NCBI GenBank assembly: GCA_016806645.1
Contig: JACSYO010000503.1
Span: forward strand, 2,992,501-3,056,500
Length of the DNA: 64,000 bases
Reading direction: 5' to 3'
Source: Ophiodon elongatus
Taxonomy: Eukaryota > Chordata > Actinopteri > Perciformes > Hexagrammidae
A program made the position numbers and the translations under genes. Positions within the stretch are counted from its first letter, which is position 1. Each line of letters begins with the position of its first letter. This document shows, one piece after another, positions 30,660-43,595 of the stretch. A model generated the notes under the pieces. It saw only the letters and a list, made by a program, of their open reading frames with translations, made no database searches and was not told the origin of the DNA.

Positions 30660-33600
30660 GTTGCTACACCAATCATATTTAATACATCAGGGTTGTGTAT
30701 CTTATGACGGCTACAAATGACGCAGCATTAAGGTCGTTCTCCTGAAATGGTACGGTGGATGAGCGGTTTTGGGAACGTTACGCCGCGCGTAATGCCGGGG
30801 ACTTAAACTGGTCCGGATATCTTTGTCCTCGGTTTGCCACGACTCCTTCTTGTGTCTGAGAACCTCAATGCACCGATCCCCCCCCCCTCCCCCCCACCAC
30901 ATTATGCTGCGCAGTCTACAACATTAGCAACGACCCCCCCCTTTCTCTGCTTACTATCTTTTTTGTTTTGTTGTTGCTCCAAAACCCCCGTTTTGGTTTT
31001 TATCGCATTTCTTCCTCGGTCTGTCGAGATAGCAGCGGCTTGACAGAATGTTTCAATGATTACATCTCACACCACCGTCAGCGAGCGGCGTGCAGCGCCG
31101 TTATCTAGCAGGCGTCACGGACGCGTGGCAAATCTCTCACCTGTGGTGCTTTTAAACTAGAGACAAACTTCAGGATTCAGATGCAATCGGAGCACCAGTC
31201 ACTGCTGCGTAGACAGCCGGACACAGTTTATTTTTTTATTTATTTTTTTTTCAGGTTCTGGACAGCCTGACGGCCGTTAATGTGAAGCACCGATAGGTAA
31301 TATCCGGTTATGCAAGCGCCCGCGTGAGCAGTCAACACGTATTAGACTCAGACGACCTCAACATTCACCTTGCGCTCGGTCGAGGCCGGGGTGGACATGG
31401 AAAACACAAATCCTAGATGAGCCCTGGATCAGAAGGTGTGGGGGGGGCGGATGGGGGGGGGGCGTCTCCCCCCCGTATCGATCACCGTTATGTAAACTTG
31501 AGCCCGGCTCTCCGACGTTAAAGCTTTCCTGGCCGAGCATCGATTGTACGCGCAGGGGGGGAAAAACATGGCTGCCACGACCAGACCTCTGCAGAACCTC
31601 GTCTCCCACTCGCTCTCCCTCCGCTCTCCTGCTTCGGAGTGACTACATGCTTTTTATGTGGAGTGACTAATGCTCGCTCTGAAGAGCCCGGGGTGTATCT
31701 CGCTGTGCGTGCATGTGTGTGCATTCGTGTACACGCGTGCGTGTGTGTGTGTGTGTGTGGACGTGCGAGCGCTGTACGCAACCAATCGGCATGCCGGGGC
31801 CTTGACTCGCTTACATGAAGATGAGTCAGTTTCGTGGTCTGCAAAGACCCGAGACCCCCCCTCCCTCCTCCCCCCCCCCCTCGCCCACTCACACACACGC
31901 TTCATCTCGATCCGGGCAAATGGTTTGATTTGTACTCGTGAACGGGGAGTTAGCGTGGAGCGTAACGCCGCGGCGCTAATGCGTACGCGTGTCAGGACAC
32001 ATGGATTAGAGTTCCACTCGGAGGCCTGCAAGCCTGCTTTTTTTTTTATGTGGAACGGCGGGAACTTCACTGCTTCTAGATGTACGCAATCAGACGAGGT
32101 GACGGTGTCTTCACGTGCGCTCCAGTCATTCATCACGGTGCACGGGTAGTCTTCATCTCGGAGTGGGAAGATGATGCATATGGTCAAAATCTTCCATTTC
32201 GTGCATGTTTTTGTGGTAATTAAAAAAAATGATTGTCCACAACCGGATGGTGAAGCCTGTTTTTTTTTTTATACTTCTGTGTGACTCAAATTCTTGACAA
32301 ATTAAAAGTTACTCAGCGCTTCGGTTTTTCCTCAGGTCATTAAGAACTGAAGAACATTAAGAACAGCTTCAAGTGAAATTATAGAGAAAAATGAATGATT
32401 ATTTCCAGCTTCACACCGACTATGACTATGACTATGACTACATGCACACAAATACAGGCGATAAAGAAGAGATTTAACCACACTGGGGTAATTCCATAAA
32501 CACAATTCAGATTTTTATGAGAAACTTGAGTTAGAATTCGCTTTTTACGATGAATTTACGTGACGTAATTGCGTATGACAGTATCTATTAAGATACACTG
32601 ATATCAATAACTGAAAACATCTCTCAATGTAAAAAAAAAAACAACAACAACCTGTACTTCAGATTCATTCAAAATGTCCCCCGGGAGCATCAGCAGTAAA
32701 CGTGGCTAAAAGAAGAAACGTTAGCGTCATTGTCAAAACGCATCATCGCGTCTGTTGTTCTTTTGAATTATTATTCCGAGACCAAAACGCATGTTCAACG
32801 AGTGGAGGAGCTCCCATTATAGCTCCATTAAAAAGGACCATCATCGTCTCTTCGGGGGCATCGTCACTGTAAACAGAAATAAAGAGCCGAGGGGAAGGAA
32901 GAGCATTTATTTTATAAAAAAAAAAAAAAAAAAAAAAGAAGAAGAATTCCGAGCAGCAGCTGGCTAACGGGTGAATCATCAATCAAGGAAATCTTACACA
33001 CATTATCTTTTTCTCTCGTCTTTGTGTACTACTCGTTTGTTTTTCCAATAACTTGACAGGAGGCGTAATTGCCGCCTGGATTATGTTCAATTTGGAGAAG
33101 AGGAGGAGATACGTTTGGCCAAACAGAAATCGTAGCGAGGATATCAGGGTGCATGCTGGGAGTGTAAAGCTTTGCCACTTTGGTTACGGTTACAAAGATG
33201 GAAAGAAAACAAATAAGACATAGTGAGTTAATTAGTCAGCTTTCTAAGGTGCTGGCTGGCTGGCTGGCTGTTTCCCGGCTGTTTCCAGTCTTTGTGCTAA
33301 GCTAAGTTAGCCGGCTGTTGGTGGTATCGCTTCAATGTGAACACATTGCTTTAAAAAGGCTGTAGTTGCAACAAGTGGGGAATAAACTGCAAGAGATATC
33401 GATAACGTAGAAAGAACAGTGAACATCTTACTGATACATTCACTTTCACCATTTAACGACCAGACAGACGTATAAATATATATTATGTTCTGTCAATTAA
33501 ATGATTCAAGTTCATTGAAGTTTATCGAAAAGAAAATTAATTGCAAATATTTTGCTCATCAAGTAGTCACGTGAGAGCAAAAACACCAAACATTTTATAG

Positions 33601-33980
33601 TTTTCAAATCGTAAAAAGTCACTATAGTCTTTTGGTTTTATGTGAAAGTGAATTTTATATTTCAGGGTTTTGGACCTTGAGCTTTAGGTTACTGAGACGG
33701 ACATTTCCCCAGTTTTCTGATGTTTCATCGACTAAACGATTAGTTGATTAATCAAGAAAATAATCGCCAGGTTTTGCCCAAAATGAAAACAGTCATTTGT
33801 GGATGCACTGCAGATGCGTTGTTCATAAATGTGACACGTGGGAGGCGTGGATGGAAACACGCAAGTTTCTGAAGTTGACATTCGCTGTTTGATGTGAAAA
33901 TCTAAAAAACTGTACCACCTCAGCTGTTTGCTCAAATACTCCTTCAGTCGCCTGTTGAATGTAAACTAGAGACCTGTGTG
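30660..33980. other. Gene-free stretch
   Basis: Holds C-runs (30879-30895), G/C runs (31438-31470, 31855-31880), a (GT)n of 18 bases near 31740 and an A-run at 32918-32937. It also contains a short (TATGAC)n at 32418-32440. Overlapping open frames at 31518-32187 are antisense to each other and contain no recognised domain. Confidence 0.5.
33240..33315. repeat. (GGCT)n and TTAGCTTAGC-type repeat fragment
   Basis: Contains ctggctggctggctgg and then tttccagtctttgtgctaag, which matches one end of the foldback element at 3417-3608. Confidence 0.6.
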
Positions 33981-33986
33981 ATTAAC

Positions 33987-33989
<3 letters not shown>

Positions 33990-34020
<31 letters not shown>
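33990..34020. repeat. (CA)n microsatellite
   Basis: Pure CA run of about 30 bases. Confidence 0.9.
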
Positions 34021-34024
<4 letters not shown>

Positions 34025-34147
34025 CTTACACACAACCCTCCCACTGGCTTCCACGGTCTCTGTTTTCCTTTCCATTTCATTCACGGCAGGAGGTCGGTTT
34101 GAATTTATTTACGCTCCTTCACCTCTCGTTCAGATCATTTGTTATCG

Positions 34148-34680
34148 CACCTCTCTGCTCCTCGTTCCCTCTCTCTGCTCCTCGTTCTCTCGCTCGGCTC
34201 CTCGCTCCCTCTCGGCTCCTCGCTCCCTCTCGGCTCCTCGTTCTCTCGCTCGGCTCCTCGCTCTCTCTCGTTTCCTCTCGGCTCCTCGTTCTCTCTCTCG
34301 GTTCCTCGTTCCCTCTCGGCTCCTCGTTCTCTCTCTCAGCTCCTTGTTCTGCTCCTCGTTCCCTCTCGGCTCCTCGTTCCCTCTCTGCTCTTCGTTCCCT
34401 CTCTCGGCTCCTCGTTCCCTCTCCGCTCCTCGCTCCCTCTCCGCTCCTCGCTCCCTCTCGCCTCCTCGCTCTCTCTCGTTTCCTCTCGGCTCCTCGTTCT
34501 CTGTCTCGGCTCCTCGTTCCCTCTCGGCTCCTCGTTCCCTCTCTCAGCTCCTCGTTCTGCTCCTCGTTCCCTCTCTGCTCTTCGTTCCCTCTCTCGGCTC
34601 CTGTTCCCTCTCGGCTCCTCGTTCCCTCTCGGCTCCTCGTTCTCTCTCGGCTCCTCGCTCCCTCTCGGCTCCTCCTCTCC
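34148..34680. repeat. 18-bp class minisatellite GCTCCTCGTTCCCTCTCG
   Basis: About 30 variable units with gctcctcg followed by ttccctct, ctccctct or ttctctct. The strand asymmetry is extreme: the plus strand is almost pure pyrimidine with regular G. Long open frames in all plus frames and in minus frames are by-products of the repeat. Confidence 0.95.
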
Positions 34681-34689
34681 AATTCTGGA

Positions 34690-37600
34690 TAGCTTCTTTT
34701 GAGGCGAGAGCACGCTGTTAATTTTTATTTTTGCAGGGTGCTGATGTTTGTAAATCACTAACCTCTAAGTTACATTTTAGTGGGCACCGCGTGACGGAGC
34801 ACGCTTCTGTTCCATGCATGTGTGTGTGGGTCCATAACATACTGGTGGGCTACCTGACGCTTTAATAAACGTTATGGCGAAGTGGTTAAAGTGGCCAGAT
34901 ACATAAAACCCCACTGTGGGATGGAATCAGCTATTTTAAGTGGCTGGAATAATAAACTGACTGCGCTTTTAGTTTTGTTTATTGGGTTCTCCTCTCATTG
35001 ATCTCACATCGGTTCACGATCCAATAAGTGGCCAATACAGAACAGCTTGGACTGCTTTGCTGCAGAGTTACGTTTCCATATATATTCGGTAGTTGATTTT
35101 GTAAACGTTAGACGACATGTTGTTAAAACAGGACGTGGAAATAATTCTCCCCCGCCGGAGAACTGTAACCAGTTTTTGGCTCCGTCGTACCTCCCTGGGT
35201 AAAGAAACGTCTTTATGTTCGAGGGACTTTGCAGTTTCATTTTCCTTGGGCCGGGTCCACGCAGCTATTTTGGAAGCCTCTCCCCGACGTCTGTTGGATT
35301 ATGCAGAGAAACCACAACGTCCTCTTTTAGGATTTTTGTTTTACTTCTCAGGCCACTAACAGTAAATCCTTTCTCCCTCCAGCCAGCTCCTGGTTTCATA
35401 CGGTCATGGTTTTCTGCCTCTTCATTAGACGTTCGACTCTGCAGTTGGCAGATTTAAATTGCCAACCACAGCACCGACGGAAAATTCCATTTAATTTTTT
35501 TTTCTACTGTGAACAAATGGTGGATTTGTTGATTTGTCCTGCAGCCACGTTATCTCCTTGTGTGGGCCGAGAGATCTTCTGCCCACGATGTCTCAGAATT
35601 AAGCATCAGATTACGACTGAAAGAGAAAAGTTTTGCTCAAACGTTAAGACAACCGACAGATAATCACACAAAAAAAGTCACTTTATTGTCATTTTAATAT
35701 CATTTATAATACATGTGAGGACATCGGCTATACTTCATATTACACTGGCTTTTATTGCTTCTGTACTGCCTCTTTAACTGTGACTGAGACAATTAGGTAA
35801 ATCTGTGATAAGTGCAGATAATATCCTCCCTTCACCTTAATCTCTTCTTTCAGATAATCTTCGCTGTTTTACTTGGCAACGTCTATGATCGTAAAATTGT
35901 GCACACACTTCGTCTCCGGTGGGATTTTGCGACGAGGTTCTGTGTCGAGCACCACGTTTTGGTCAGGATGGATTCAGATGTTTAAGCTATTGATTTAGCT
36001 GAAGCTGTTGTATCGTGCAGAGGCTGCGATGCCTTCAGAGAATTGATCCGAGCCTCTGTGAGTGAACTCTGCTTGGATCAAACAGGACACACAGCGTCAC
36101 ACACCCAACTCCCGTTTGTGAGCGAAATATTAGACCTGCGAATAAACGTGTGAACGGATGAATTGAATAAAGGATGAGTGAAGTGAGCCGGCGTACGAAG
36201 GGAAGGAGGTAATAATAAATGACTGAAAGAGGCGAATGAATTAGTCAGTTCATAATCAACAGGGGAAGAAGTGACTGATCAATAAATCACGAGTGAGCGG
36301 AGGATTCTGAGATATAGAATGAAGGAATAAAGGAATGAATCGGCAGCTCGGTCGGAAGATGAGTTTGTGAACGAAAGAAAAGAGTCGCTGAATGAATGGA
36401 TGAGAGTCAGCGAGTGTGTGAAGTAAAAAGAAAAGAGTGAGTTACAAAATGTGAGTGAGATACTTCTGTTCCGTATTTTAACAAGTTTGAGTAGCAGTTT
36501 ATTAAAAAAAAAAAGATCTAAATAAATAAATCAGCAACAAGAAAGCGCAACAAAAAGCTTTAAAAGGACTTTACTGTCTTCTGAAGACACACGGATGCTT
36601 AAATCATACATCATCCTGTACAAGACTGGTACTCTGCTGTCACACATGAAGACATATGAAATGTGGATTTTCACTGCTTCAACATCTTACAATCTGAATA
36701 TAATTTATAATCTTTCCAGACATGATGAGCTTCCCCCCACCGCCCCTCCCCCTCCATTTCCTCCTGGTGCAGTGTATCGGCATGTGGGGAGAGACGTATG
36801 ATTAGTTATCTCGGTGTTTGCCTCTGTGGGTTTCCTGTGAGCTAATTGGAGCCCTCCCATGTGTCTCGGCTAAAAAAAAAAAAAAAAAAAAGAAAAGAAA
36901 ACTGCGTGTTTGTGGTTAAAAATAGGTTACAGCATTTCCTGCTGAGCCGGCGACGGATTTGTTTCACAAAGACCCGACCTCGGCTCCGCTTGTTAGTTCT
37001 AGTGGCGGCTGCTGCATCTGAAATAGAGCGACCGTGTGCAAATGCGAACAAAATACATTATGCACTGTAATACTGAAAAAAAAAAGAAAAAGGGAGGTGT
37101 TATAAAATAACACAACAAAACAAAAATCTGTTGAGTGAATAGTCAATTTCATCCCAGTATGTACGGAAGCCCATCGGGGACTTTATTGAAATGATAATGC
37201 AAACTGGAAAATGTAATTCCACAATAGCATTTATAATTTTTTCACGTATGTGTTACTTGAGTAAAAAGTTTAATTAAAAGGACACAGCAGTACCTCGCTG
37301 TACAGCGGGACGCTATTAAAATGTGCATTTAAATTTGAAGCACAAACAAGGTAATATGATTTTTCATTTATGAAAAATTAAATCAAAATGAAAATTACAT
37401 TTCAAGTCTTATTCTGCTGTACAATGGAAAATATTCAAATGTTTCATAAAATTAAAAGATTATAATGCAATGATAACAATGTACGCTCATTTTATGTTCC
37501 AGCTAGGGTGGGTATTTTTTTAAAAATATTTGTTAAAATTCTCCAACCAATAAATCATATGCTGTGACAAAACAATTAATTAAAATAAAATAAAAAATGT

Positions 37601-37750
37601 GGCCTCTGTAGCTGTCCCAGGACTGTAATTAGCAAAACAGCGTCCCTAGCGTATTTCATATACATTGACTTGTCATTACGCCGATAATTGATCACAATCG
37701 ATTGTAAGGCCAGTCCACTTCTCTACGCATTTTACAGAGTCGGATTAAAA
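34690..37750. other. Gene-free stretch
   Basis: Mixed AT-rich DNA. A block at 36050-36440 is rich in gaatgaa/gagtga words, like an old decayed tandem repeat. An A-run lies at 36872-36891. No exon is recognised. Confidence 0.5.
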
Positions 37751-37754
37751 CCAG

Positions 37755-38465
37755 GCGGCAACCATCGGTTCTGCCGAGTGAAGCCGATGTGGAAGGTTTC
37801 TTAAAACATGCGTTCTCTCTCCTGACCACAAGGGGGCGACTCCTCTGGTTGTATAGAAGTCAAAGCTTCATGTGTTAAAGCTGCATTCTCTCTCCTGACC
37901 ACCAGGGGGCGACTCCTCTGGTTGTATAGAAGTCAAAGCTTCATGTGTTAAAGCTGCATTCTCTCTCCTGACCACCAGGGGGCGACTCCTCTGGTTGTAT
38001 AGAAGTCAAAGCTTCATGTGTTAAAGCTGCATTCTCTCTCCTGACCACCAGGGGGCGACTCCTCTGGTTGTATAGAAGTCTATAGAAAATGACTCTACTT
38101 CTCTCTTGATTTATTCCCTCAGTAAACATTGTAAACATGAGTTTATGTCTCAATCTCTAGTTTCAAGTCTTCTTCAATACAGCATGATGTTCATTTAGTA
38201 AATTATGGTCCATGTAGAGTCAAACAGACCATAAAGAGCGGATGCTTTAGGGGCGGGGTTACAAGGTGATTGACAGGTCTCTACCAGAGACGTATATACG
38301 GCGTCTCTACGTCCTCCTCAGTCCAGATATGGAAACTTCTATTCATTGGTTGCAAAAAAAACCAACATGGCGACAGCCATATTCCAAGATGGCCGAACTC
38401 GAGGCTTCATAACATCAGTCCACAAACCAACGGGTGACGTCACCATGACTACGTCCACTTCTTAT
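37755..38465 (+). repeat. Same element, four 73-bp CTCF-like units plus downstream part (array 3)
   Basis: Cores lie at 37826-37840 (ccacaagggggcgac), 37899-37913, 37972-37986 and 38045-38059, again spaced 73 bases. The left flank matches array 1 and the right part matches array 2. A YY1-like AACATGGCGAC lies at 38364-38374. This is the most complete copy in the window. Confidence 0.9.
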
Positions 38466-38773
38466 ACACAAGTATATTCTTTGACATCAAACTGTGACAC
38501 TGAGGCAGATTTAGAAGAATGCAACAATTTCCGTGAAGTTACAGATTTTATCTGAAAGAACAATATTTTCGTGAATACGTATCTTTCACATAAATTTCGT
38601 GAATATAAATGTCACTTATTTGCACTTTGACCCAGACGGCCGTGCGTAGCGTTAAATGAAATACATGCAGGTTCAGGAATCCTTGAGATGTAAGAGCCGG
38701 GTACGGTGTCGTCAGATGAGACTGCTAGTTTGTTTCAGCGTTGCCCAAAGTTGATACTTTTTTGTTTCCGTTT

Positions 38774-38778
<5 letters not shown>

Positions 38779-38821
<43 letters not shown>
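38779..38821. repeat. (GT)n microsatellite
   Basis: GT run of about 43 bases. Confidence 0.95.
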
Positions 38822-38823
<2 letters not shown>

Positions 38824-39082
38824 CGTGTCAAAGCACGCTCCCCGTGCACGACCCGGCTCGGCCCCCCGTGTCAGACCCGATCAATGCGATGTTGTTCCGG
38901 GGTTTCATTCTAATGCGTTATATTGAAAACGCTCTCCCTACGGATCGGGTGGAGGGCACAATAAGTCATGAAAAAAAAAAAAAAAAAAATGTGTCTGGGG
39001 TGTAAATGTAATCGTCGTCATGGCAACGCAGACAGGAATCTCTGAAAGGTTCTATTTGTCTGTGGAAAACACTATCCTCTAG

Positions 39083-39085
<3 letters not shown>

Positions 39086-39169
<84 letters not shown>

Positions 39170-39170
39170 T
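39086..39170. repeat. (GT)n microsatellite
   Basis: GT run of about 85 bases with two TTTG interruptions near its end. Confidence 0.95.
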
Positions 39171-39299
39171 TGAGTGTTTAAAAAATAAACCATCTTGTGT
39201 GTGAACATTTGCGCTTTCTCTACTTTCTTCCCGTATGGAAAATATGTGTCTTTGGAGAGCGGCGTTTTTTTTTTCTTCCAAATGGCAAAAAAATAAATA

Positions 39300-39530
39300 C
39301 AAATATATGAATGACTTTTTATGTGGCCCGCACATTCTGCAGTGAAATTCAGCTGCTGAACAGCAACAAGGCAGCTCATGATATCCCTGTCGCGCTACAC
39401 GCTGTTTTTAAGTGTCTCTCTGTAACAGCTGGGGAGCAGGGTTTAATCCACAGCGCGGGGCTGAATTATGCATTACACTGTGAATATTACACCATGTCTA
39501 TTTAAATGCAGTGCTCGCCCCGTCTTCTCG
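39300..39530. promoter_or_regulatory. Candidate conserved non-coding element
   Basis: Complex, repeat-free sequence between microsatellites, with aattatgcattacac and ccatgtctatttaaatgcag type words. Support is compositional only. Confidence 0.25.
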
Positions 39531-39869
39531 GTCTGCAATTGTTTCTGCAGCTACTCAGCTGTGGACGCCACGCGAGGAGAAGAAATAACAGCTACTTCGG
39601 GATTATATGCAGAGTTCTTCTTTTTAATTTTAACGATGTGCTGTAGACTTTAACCCTTTTCACGCTGAGGTTCAAGGTCATTTTATGTGTATTGTTTAGG
39701 GGACGTTGTGCGTATTGTGTAGACTCTCAGGTTCCAGGTCTGTGTGCTCTTTGTGGACACACATGTATTGTAATGACCAGTGATTCCCCGTTGGGTGAGC
39801 AGAAATAGAAAGTAGGCCCGTCTTTTCCAACGCATCCTCACCTTCCCTGTTTATCTTTCTTAGTTAAAT

Positions 39870-40302
39870 CTACATATATATATATGTATATATATATATA
39901 TTTATTTATATATTTATTTATTTATATATTTATTTATAAATATATATATATATTTATATATAAATATATTTATTTATATATATATGTATTTATTTATAAA
40001 TATATTTATTTATATATATATATGTGTATTTATTTATATATATATATATGATTTATTATATTATATATATTATATAATATATATATTATTATATATATAT
40101 ATATATTATATATATAATATTATTATTTATTTATATATATATATATATTTATATATAAATATATTTATTTATATGTATTTATTCATAAATATATATATAT
40201 ATATATGCATTTATTTATATATATATATATTTATATATATATATATATGTATTTATATATATTTATATATATATATATATATAAATATATATATAATAAA
40301 AC
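39870..40302. repeat. TATATTTATTTA microsatellite
   Basis: About 430 bases of only A and T with a few G/C, in units of TATA and TTTA. Confidence 0.95.
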
Positions 40303-40979
40303 TGTCTCTGCCCTTGGTAGATAAAGGGCAATGTGATTTAAGTAATTAGCATCAAGTCAGTATTGTCCTTCTGCAAGATTGCAACAATACAAAGCGATGG
40401 CTTACTGTTTGCTGTTGCTCTTGATGCAGATATGCCATAATGTTCATTTGCTTTAGTCTCGCTAAGTGTGGAGTTGAAAACAGCCTGAGATCACCTGTGA
40501 CGTGCTGTATGATGTCATCCAGCCTGCCTGTTATCCACTTGGATTCCACGTGGTGAGGTTTGATTACGTGTGCACGCGGAAGGCAGACGACAGGAGCTGG
40601 GAGCTCCGTGCCAGGCGTGTTGGTGTAATCGGAGGTGTTTATCGAGGATCAGATCACATGCATGAAGCCGGGCAGAAACCAAGTGAGGAGAAATGGTGAT
40701 GACTCATCAGAATCATCTTGGAGTTAAGTGCAGTAGACGGTCTCTTCAGTCTTCCCACTACCTTGTGGAAACTATTCGCTCCTCTGCTGGAATACTTTTT
40801 AAATTCTGACGCAGAAACCAGAGTGCAGAAATTATAGTTTGTTTTGAATTACCAAACACAAGTACTAAGAAGCACAAGTAAAATGTTTTTTATTGGCACA
40901 CTTTAAACCAAAGTGTACACAAAAACCTGTTGGTGGTATGCCTCCGCCCAGCAGTCATGTTGCAGTTTAGGCAAGGCAA

Positions 40980-41110
40980 GCTTATTTATATGGCACATTT
41001 CAACAACAAGGCGATTCAAAGTTCTTCACATGAAACCATTAAAAGCATCAAAGCATAATGCAAAAGAAAAGAAGATTTAAAAACCATTACGAACATTCAT
41101 TTGAATATCA
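40980..41110 (+). mobile_element. LINE/SINE-like 3' tail fragment (plus orientation)
   Basis: Begins aggcaaggcaagcttattta and is the sister copy of the fragment at 4355-4465. The 'ggcaaggcaagtttatttat' type start is common in fish retroelement tails, as I recall. Confidence 0.65.
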
Positions 41111-41428
41111 AAAACAGTCGGTAAAACATAAAAAAAGCTAAAAAAAAAATGAAATAAAAGTTGCAGTGCAGTTTAAGAAATACAATACAGTAGTAAAATG
41201 CAGTTTACATCCATGTCCGTTATTTTATTCTAGACGTTTGAGTAAAATTAGCATAATTAGCATATATTTGTTGCGTTATGGCCAAACGACGTGTTTTGTG
41301 TGATCACAGTGGAGGAACTCGCTCGAGGCGTACCTGAGATATCGTGGTGGACATTTATAACCAAAGATATCACGTTCACAAGAACAGACCCGAAACCACA
41401 ACGTCTCCCGAGCCGGCAAAAAAAAAAA

Positions 41429-41753
41429 TAGAGGACCAGGACTACACTGAGGTCTATAGAGGACCAGGACTACACTGAGGTCTATAGAGGACCAGGACTA
41501 CACTGAGGTCTATAGAGGATCAGGACTACACTGAGGTCTATAGAGTACCAGGACTACACTGAGGTCTATAGAGGACCAGGACTACACTGAGGTCTATAGA
41601 GGACCAGGACTACACTGAGGTCTATAGAGGACCAGGACTACACTGAGGTCTATAGAGGACCAGGACTACACTGAGGTCTATAGAGGACCAGGACTACACT
41701 GAGGTCTATAGAGGACCAGGACTACACTGAGGTCTATAGAGGACCAGGACTAC
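41429..41753. repeat. 28-bp minisatellite, about 11.6 copies
   Basis: The unit is AGAGGACCAGGACTACACTG followed by aggtctat. Units are nearly identical; two carry single changes (gatcagg, gtaccagg). Near-identity implies recent expansion. Confidence 0.97.
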
Positions 41754-41999
41754 TTTGCAGTGCAGAGATAAGTCTTTGAAGGAAACTCTCCTCTGAATGA
41801 TCCACTTCTGAGTCCAGGATGAGGCTTAATGACGGTCCGGGGGAAGACGGCCCATTATCAATCAAGTCCTAATCGCGCTTACCTTTATTTCACTGCAATT
41901 AACCTCGAGCGTCCAATCAAGCAATATTCGAGAGCGGAGAGTAAAAAAAAAAAAAAAAGACGTTTCTCAATCAGCTGTTTGCAGAGCCAAGTCTTCTCC

Positions 42000-43250
42000 T
42001 CCCAACTCGTTCACCTTTTTTTTTTTTTTGATAATGAAGTCCAAATGTTTGAATCCGCTGACTTCACCAGATGTCAAGCAATTTATTCCCCTTTTGGATT
42101 TTCAAAAAAGGAAAGGAAAGGAAAATGATCACGTTATTTTTCTTTCTGCTATTCAAAGTATGAACAGGCCGAATGCATTGCGCTACATACTTCAGGTCCC
42201 TTAATTCAGTCAGTCAGTAGAAACGTAGCAGAGGAGCAGCTGGCGTGTCCGTTTCAGTGCAGCCAAACAAACTCGCATTGTTTTAATAAAGACGTCAGTC
42301 AAAAAGATTTGCTTTTTTTTTCTCCACCTTGCCAGGAGCAGTTTTCCACAGCAGGACGCAGTAAAGTTGTTACGTCGCTGTTAGAGATGTGCAGCCGGTA
42401 GCCAGCAGCTCCTCATCAAACCGATGGACTGATTTAAAAAACATAATAACAAAAGTAACAGAACCTACTGTTGTCTTGTTGTGTAACGTCTCGTCAGCGC
42501 TGCATTGCCCTCCCGGTGACAGCGTCACAATAAAAGACACTTTAAGTGAGAAGCAGCAGCAGAATTAAAAGATGGGATATTACAGATCTGACACCGGGCG
42601 AACGATATCGACGCGATAACATTTAAAACAACACGTTCCGCTTCCCGTCTCGTGAACCACTACCGTGTGTGATTCTGCCCGGGGAACGGTGCGCTCCGAC
42701 CACTAACAATCAAAACCATTATATAGAGAGTTAATTACAGAATGTAAATACATCGGAAAGGTTGAATTATTACAGCTCTTAAAGGGCCGGCGCACCAAAT
42801 GTGCCAGTGCTTTAAACATTAGCACGGACAGAGTTGCTGAGTGTTGTTTGTTTTTGCAAAACTGATCGGATCCATATAATTGAATTATAGCAGTGTGGCT
42901 TTTACGCTGATGCAGGTTTTGTCTCCCTCGAAGTGGCGGTAGCAATTATAGAATGTACTGTAAAGAAAGAGGTGCAAGTAGTAAAATAAGTAGGAAGGTT
43001 GTAGGGAGAATAAAGCCAAACCTTTATATCTCGGGCCGATGCTGACTCAAACAGCTGGATTGGGTCTCGGTGACAAGATCCATTCAAGTAAATTATATTC
43101 TAGGTTGGTCTCATCCAGTATTTGTAGCTATGCCCACAACATATTTGTAGATAGAAGAAGTATAAAAACCACAAAAGCACACAAAATGAGGGGTAACTTT
43201 TTGTAAGATATCATTTAAACCGTTGTATGAGAATACGTTGTATGTTTACA
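42000..43250. other. Gene-free stretch
   Basis: No coding exon or paired repeat recognised. T- and A-runs occur at 42018-42030 and 41943-41958. Confidence 0.45.
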
Positions 43251-43259
43251 TACTTGATT

Positions 43260-43595
43260 TGATGCTGCATTAAAAAGGTTTACGCTTGAATTGTAATTCT
43301 TGTCAATTAAGTTGCGTACGTTGTTTATGATTGTATTTAAATAAATAACAATTTAGTTCATTTATATGTATTTATTTGTTACATTCTCTTTTGCAAAGTT
43401 AGGAAAGAAATGTTTAAGTCAAGCCCGATGTTGCCTTTCTCATAAACTAATGATGCCAGTCACTTCTGCACAGCAAGGCATTCATCTTATTAATTAAACA
43501 CCGGTATCAGATCGGCTGACACCCAAAGCCCCGAAGGTATCGCCATCGGTATCGGGCCTGAAAAAGTCTGGATCTGTGAATCCCTAATTCAAATC
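43260..43595. mobile_element. Non-autonomous DNA transposon-like repeat with GGTATCGG words
   Basis: Left part matches 28640-28810. Right part has accggtatcagatcgg, ccatcggtatcgggcctgaa and ggatctgtgaatcccta. This is the end pattern of a common fish element that I believe is hAT-like. There is no transposase open frame. Confidence 0.6.

Noticed and set aside
31518..32187. Overlapping plus and minus frames (126-177 codons)
   Set aside because: Mutually antisense, rich in His/Thr from CA repeats, with no recognised family.
34119..34721. Several long frames (up to 247 codons) in the 34 kb region
   Set aside because: All follow from the 18-bp minisatellite, whose unit lacks stop codons in most frames.
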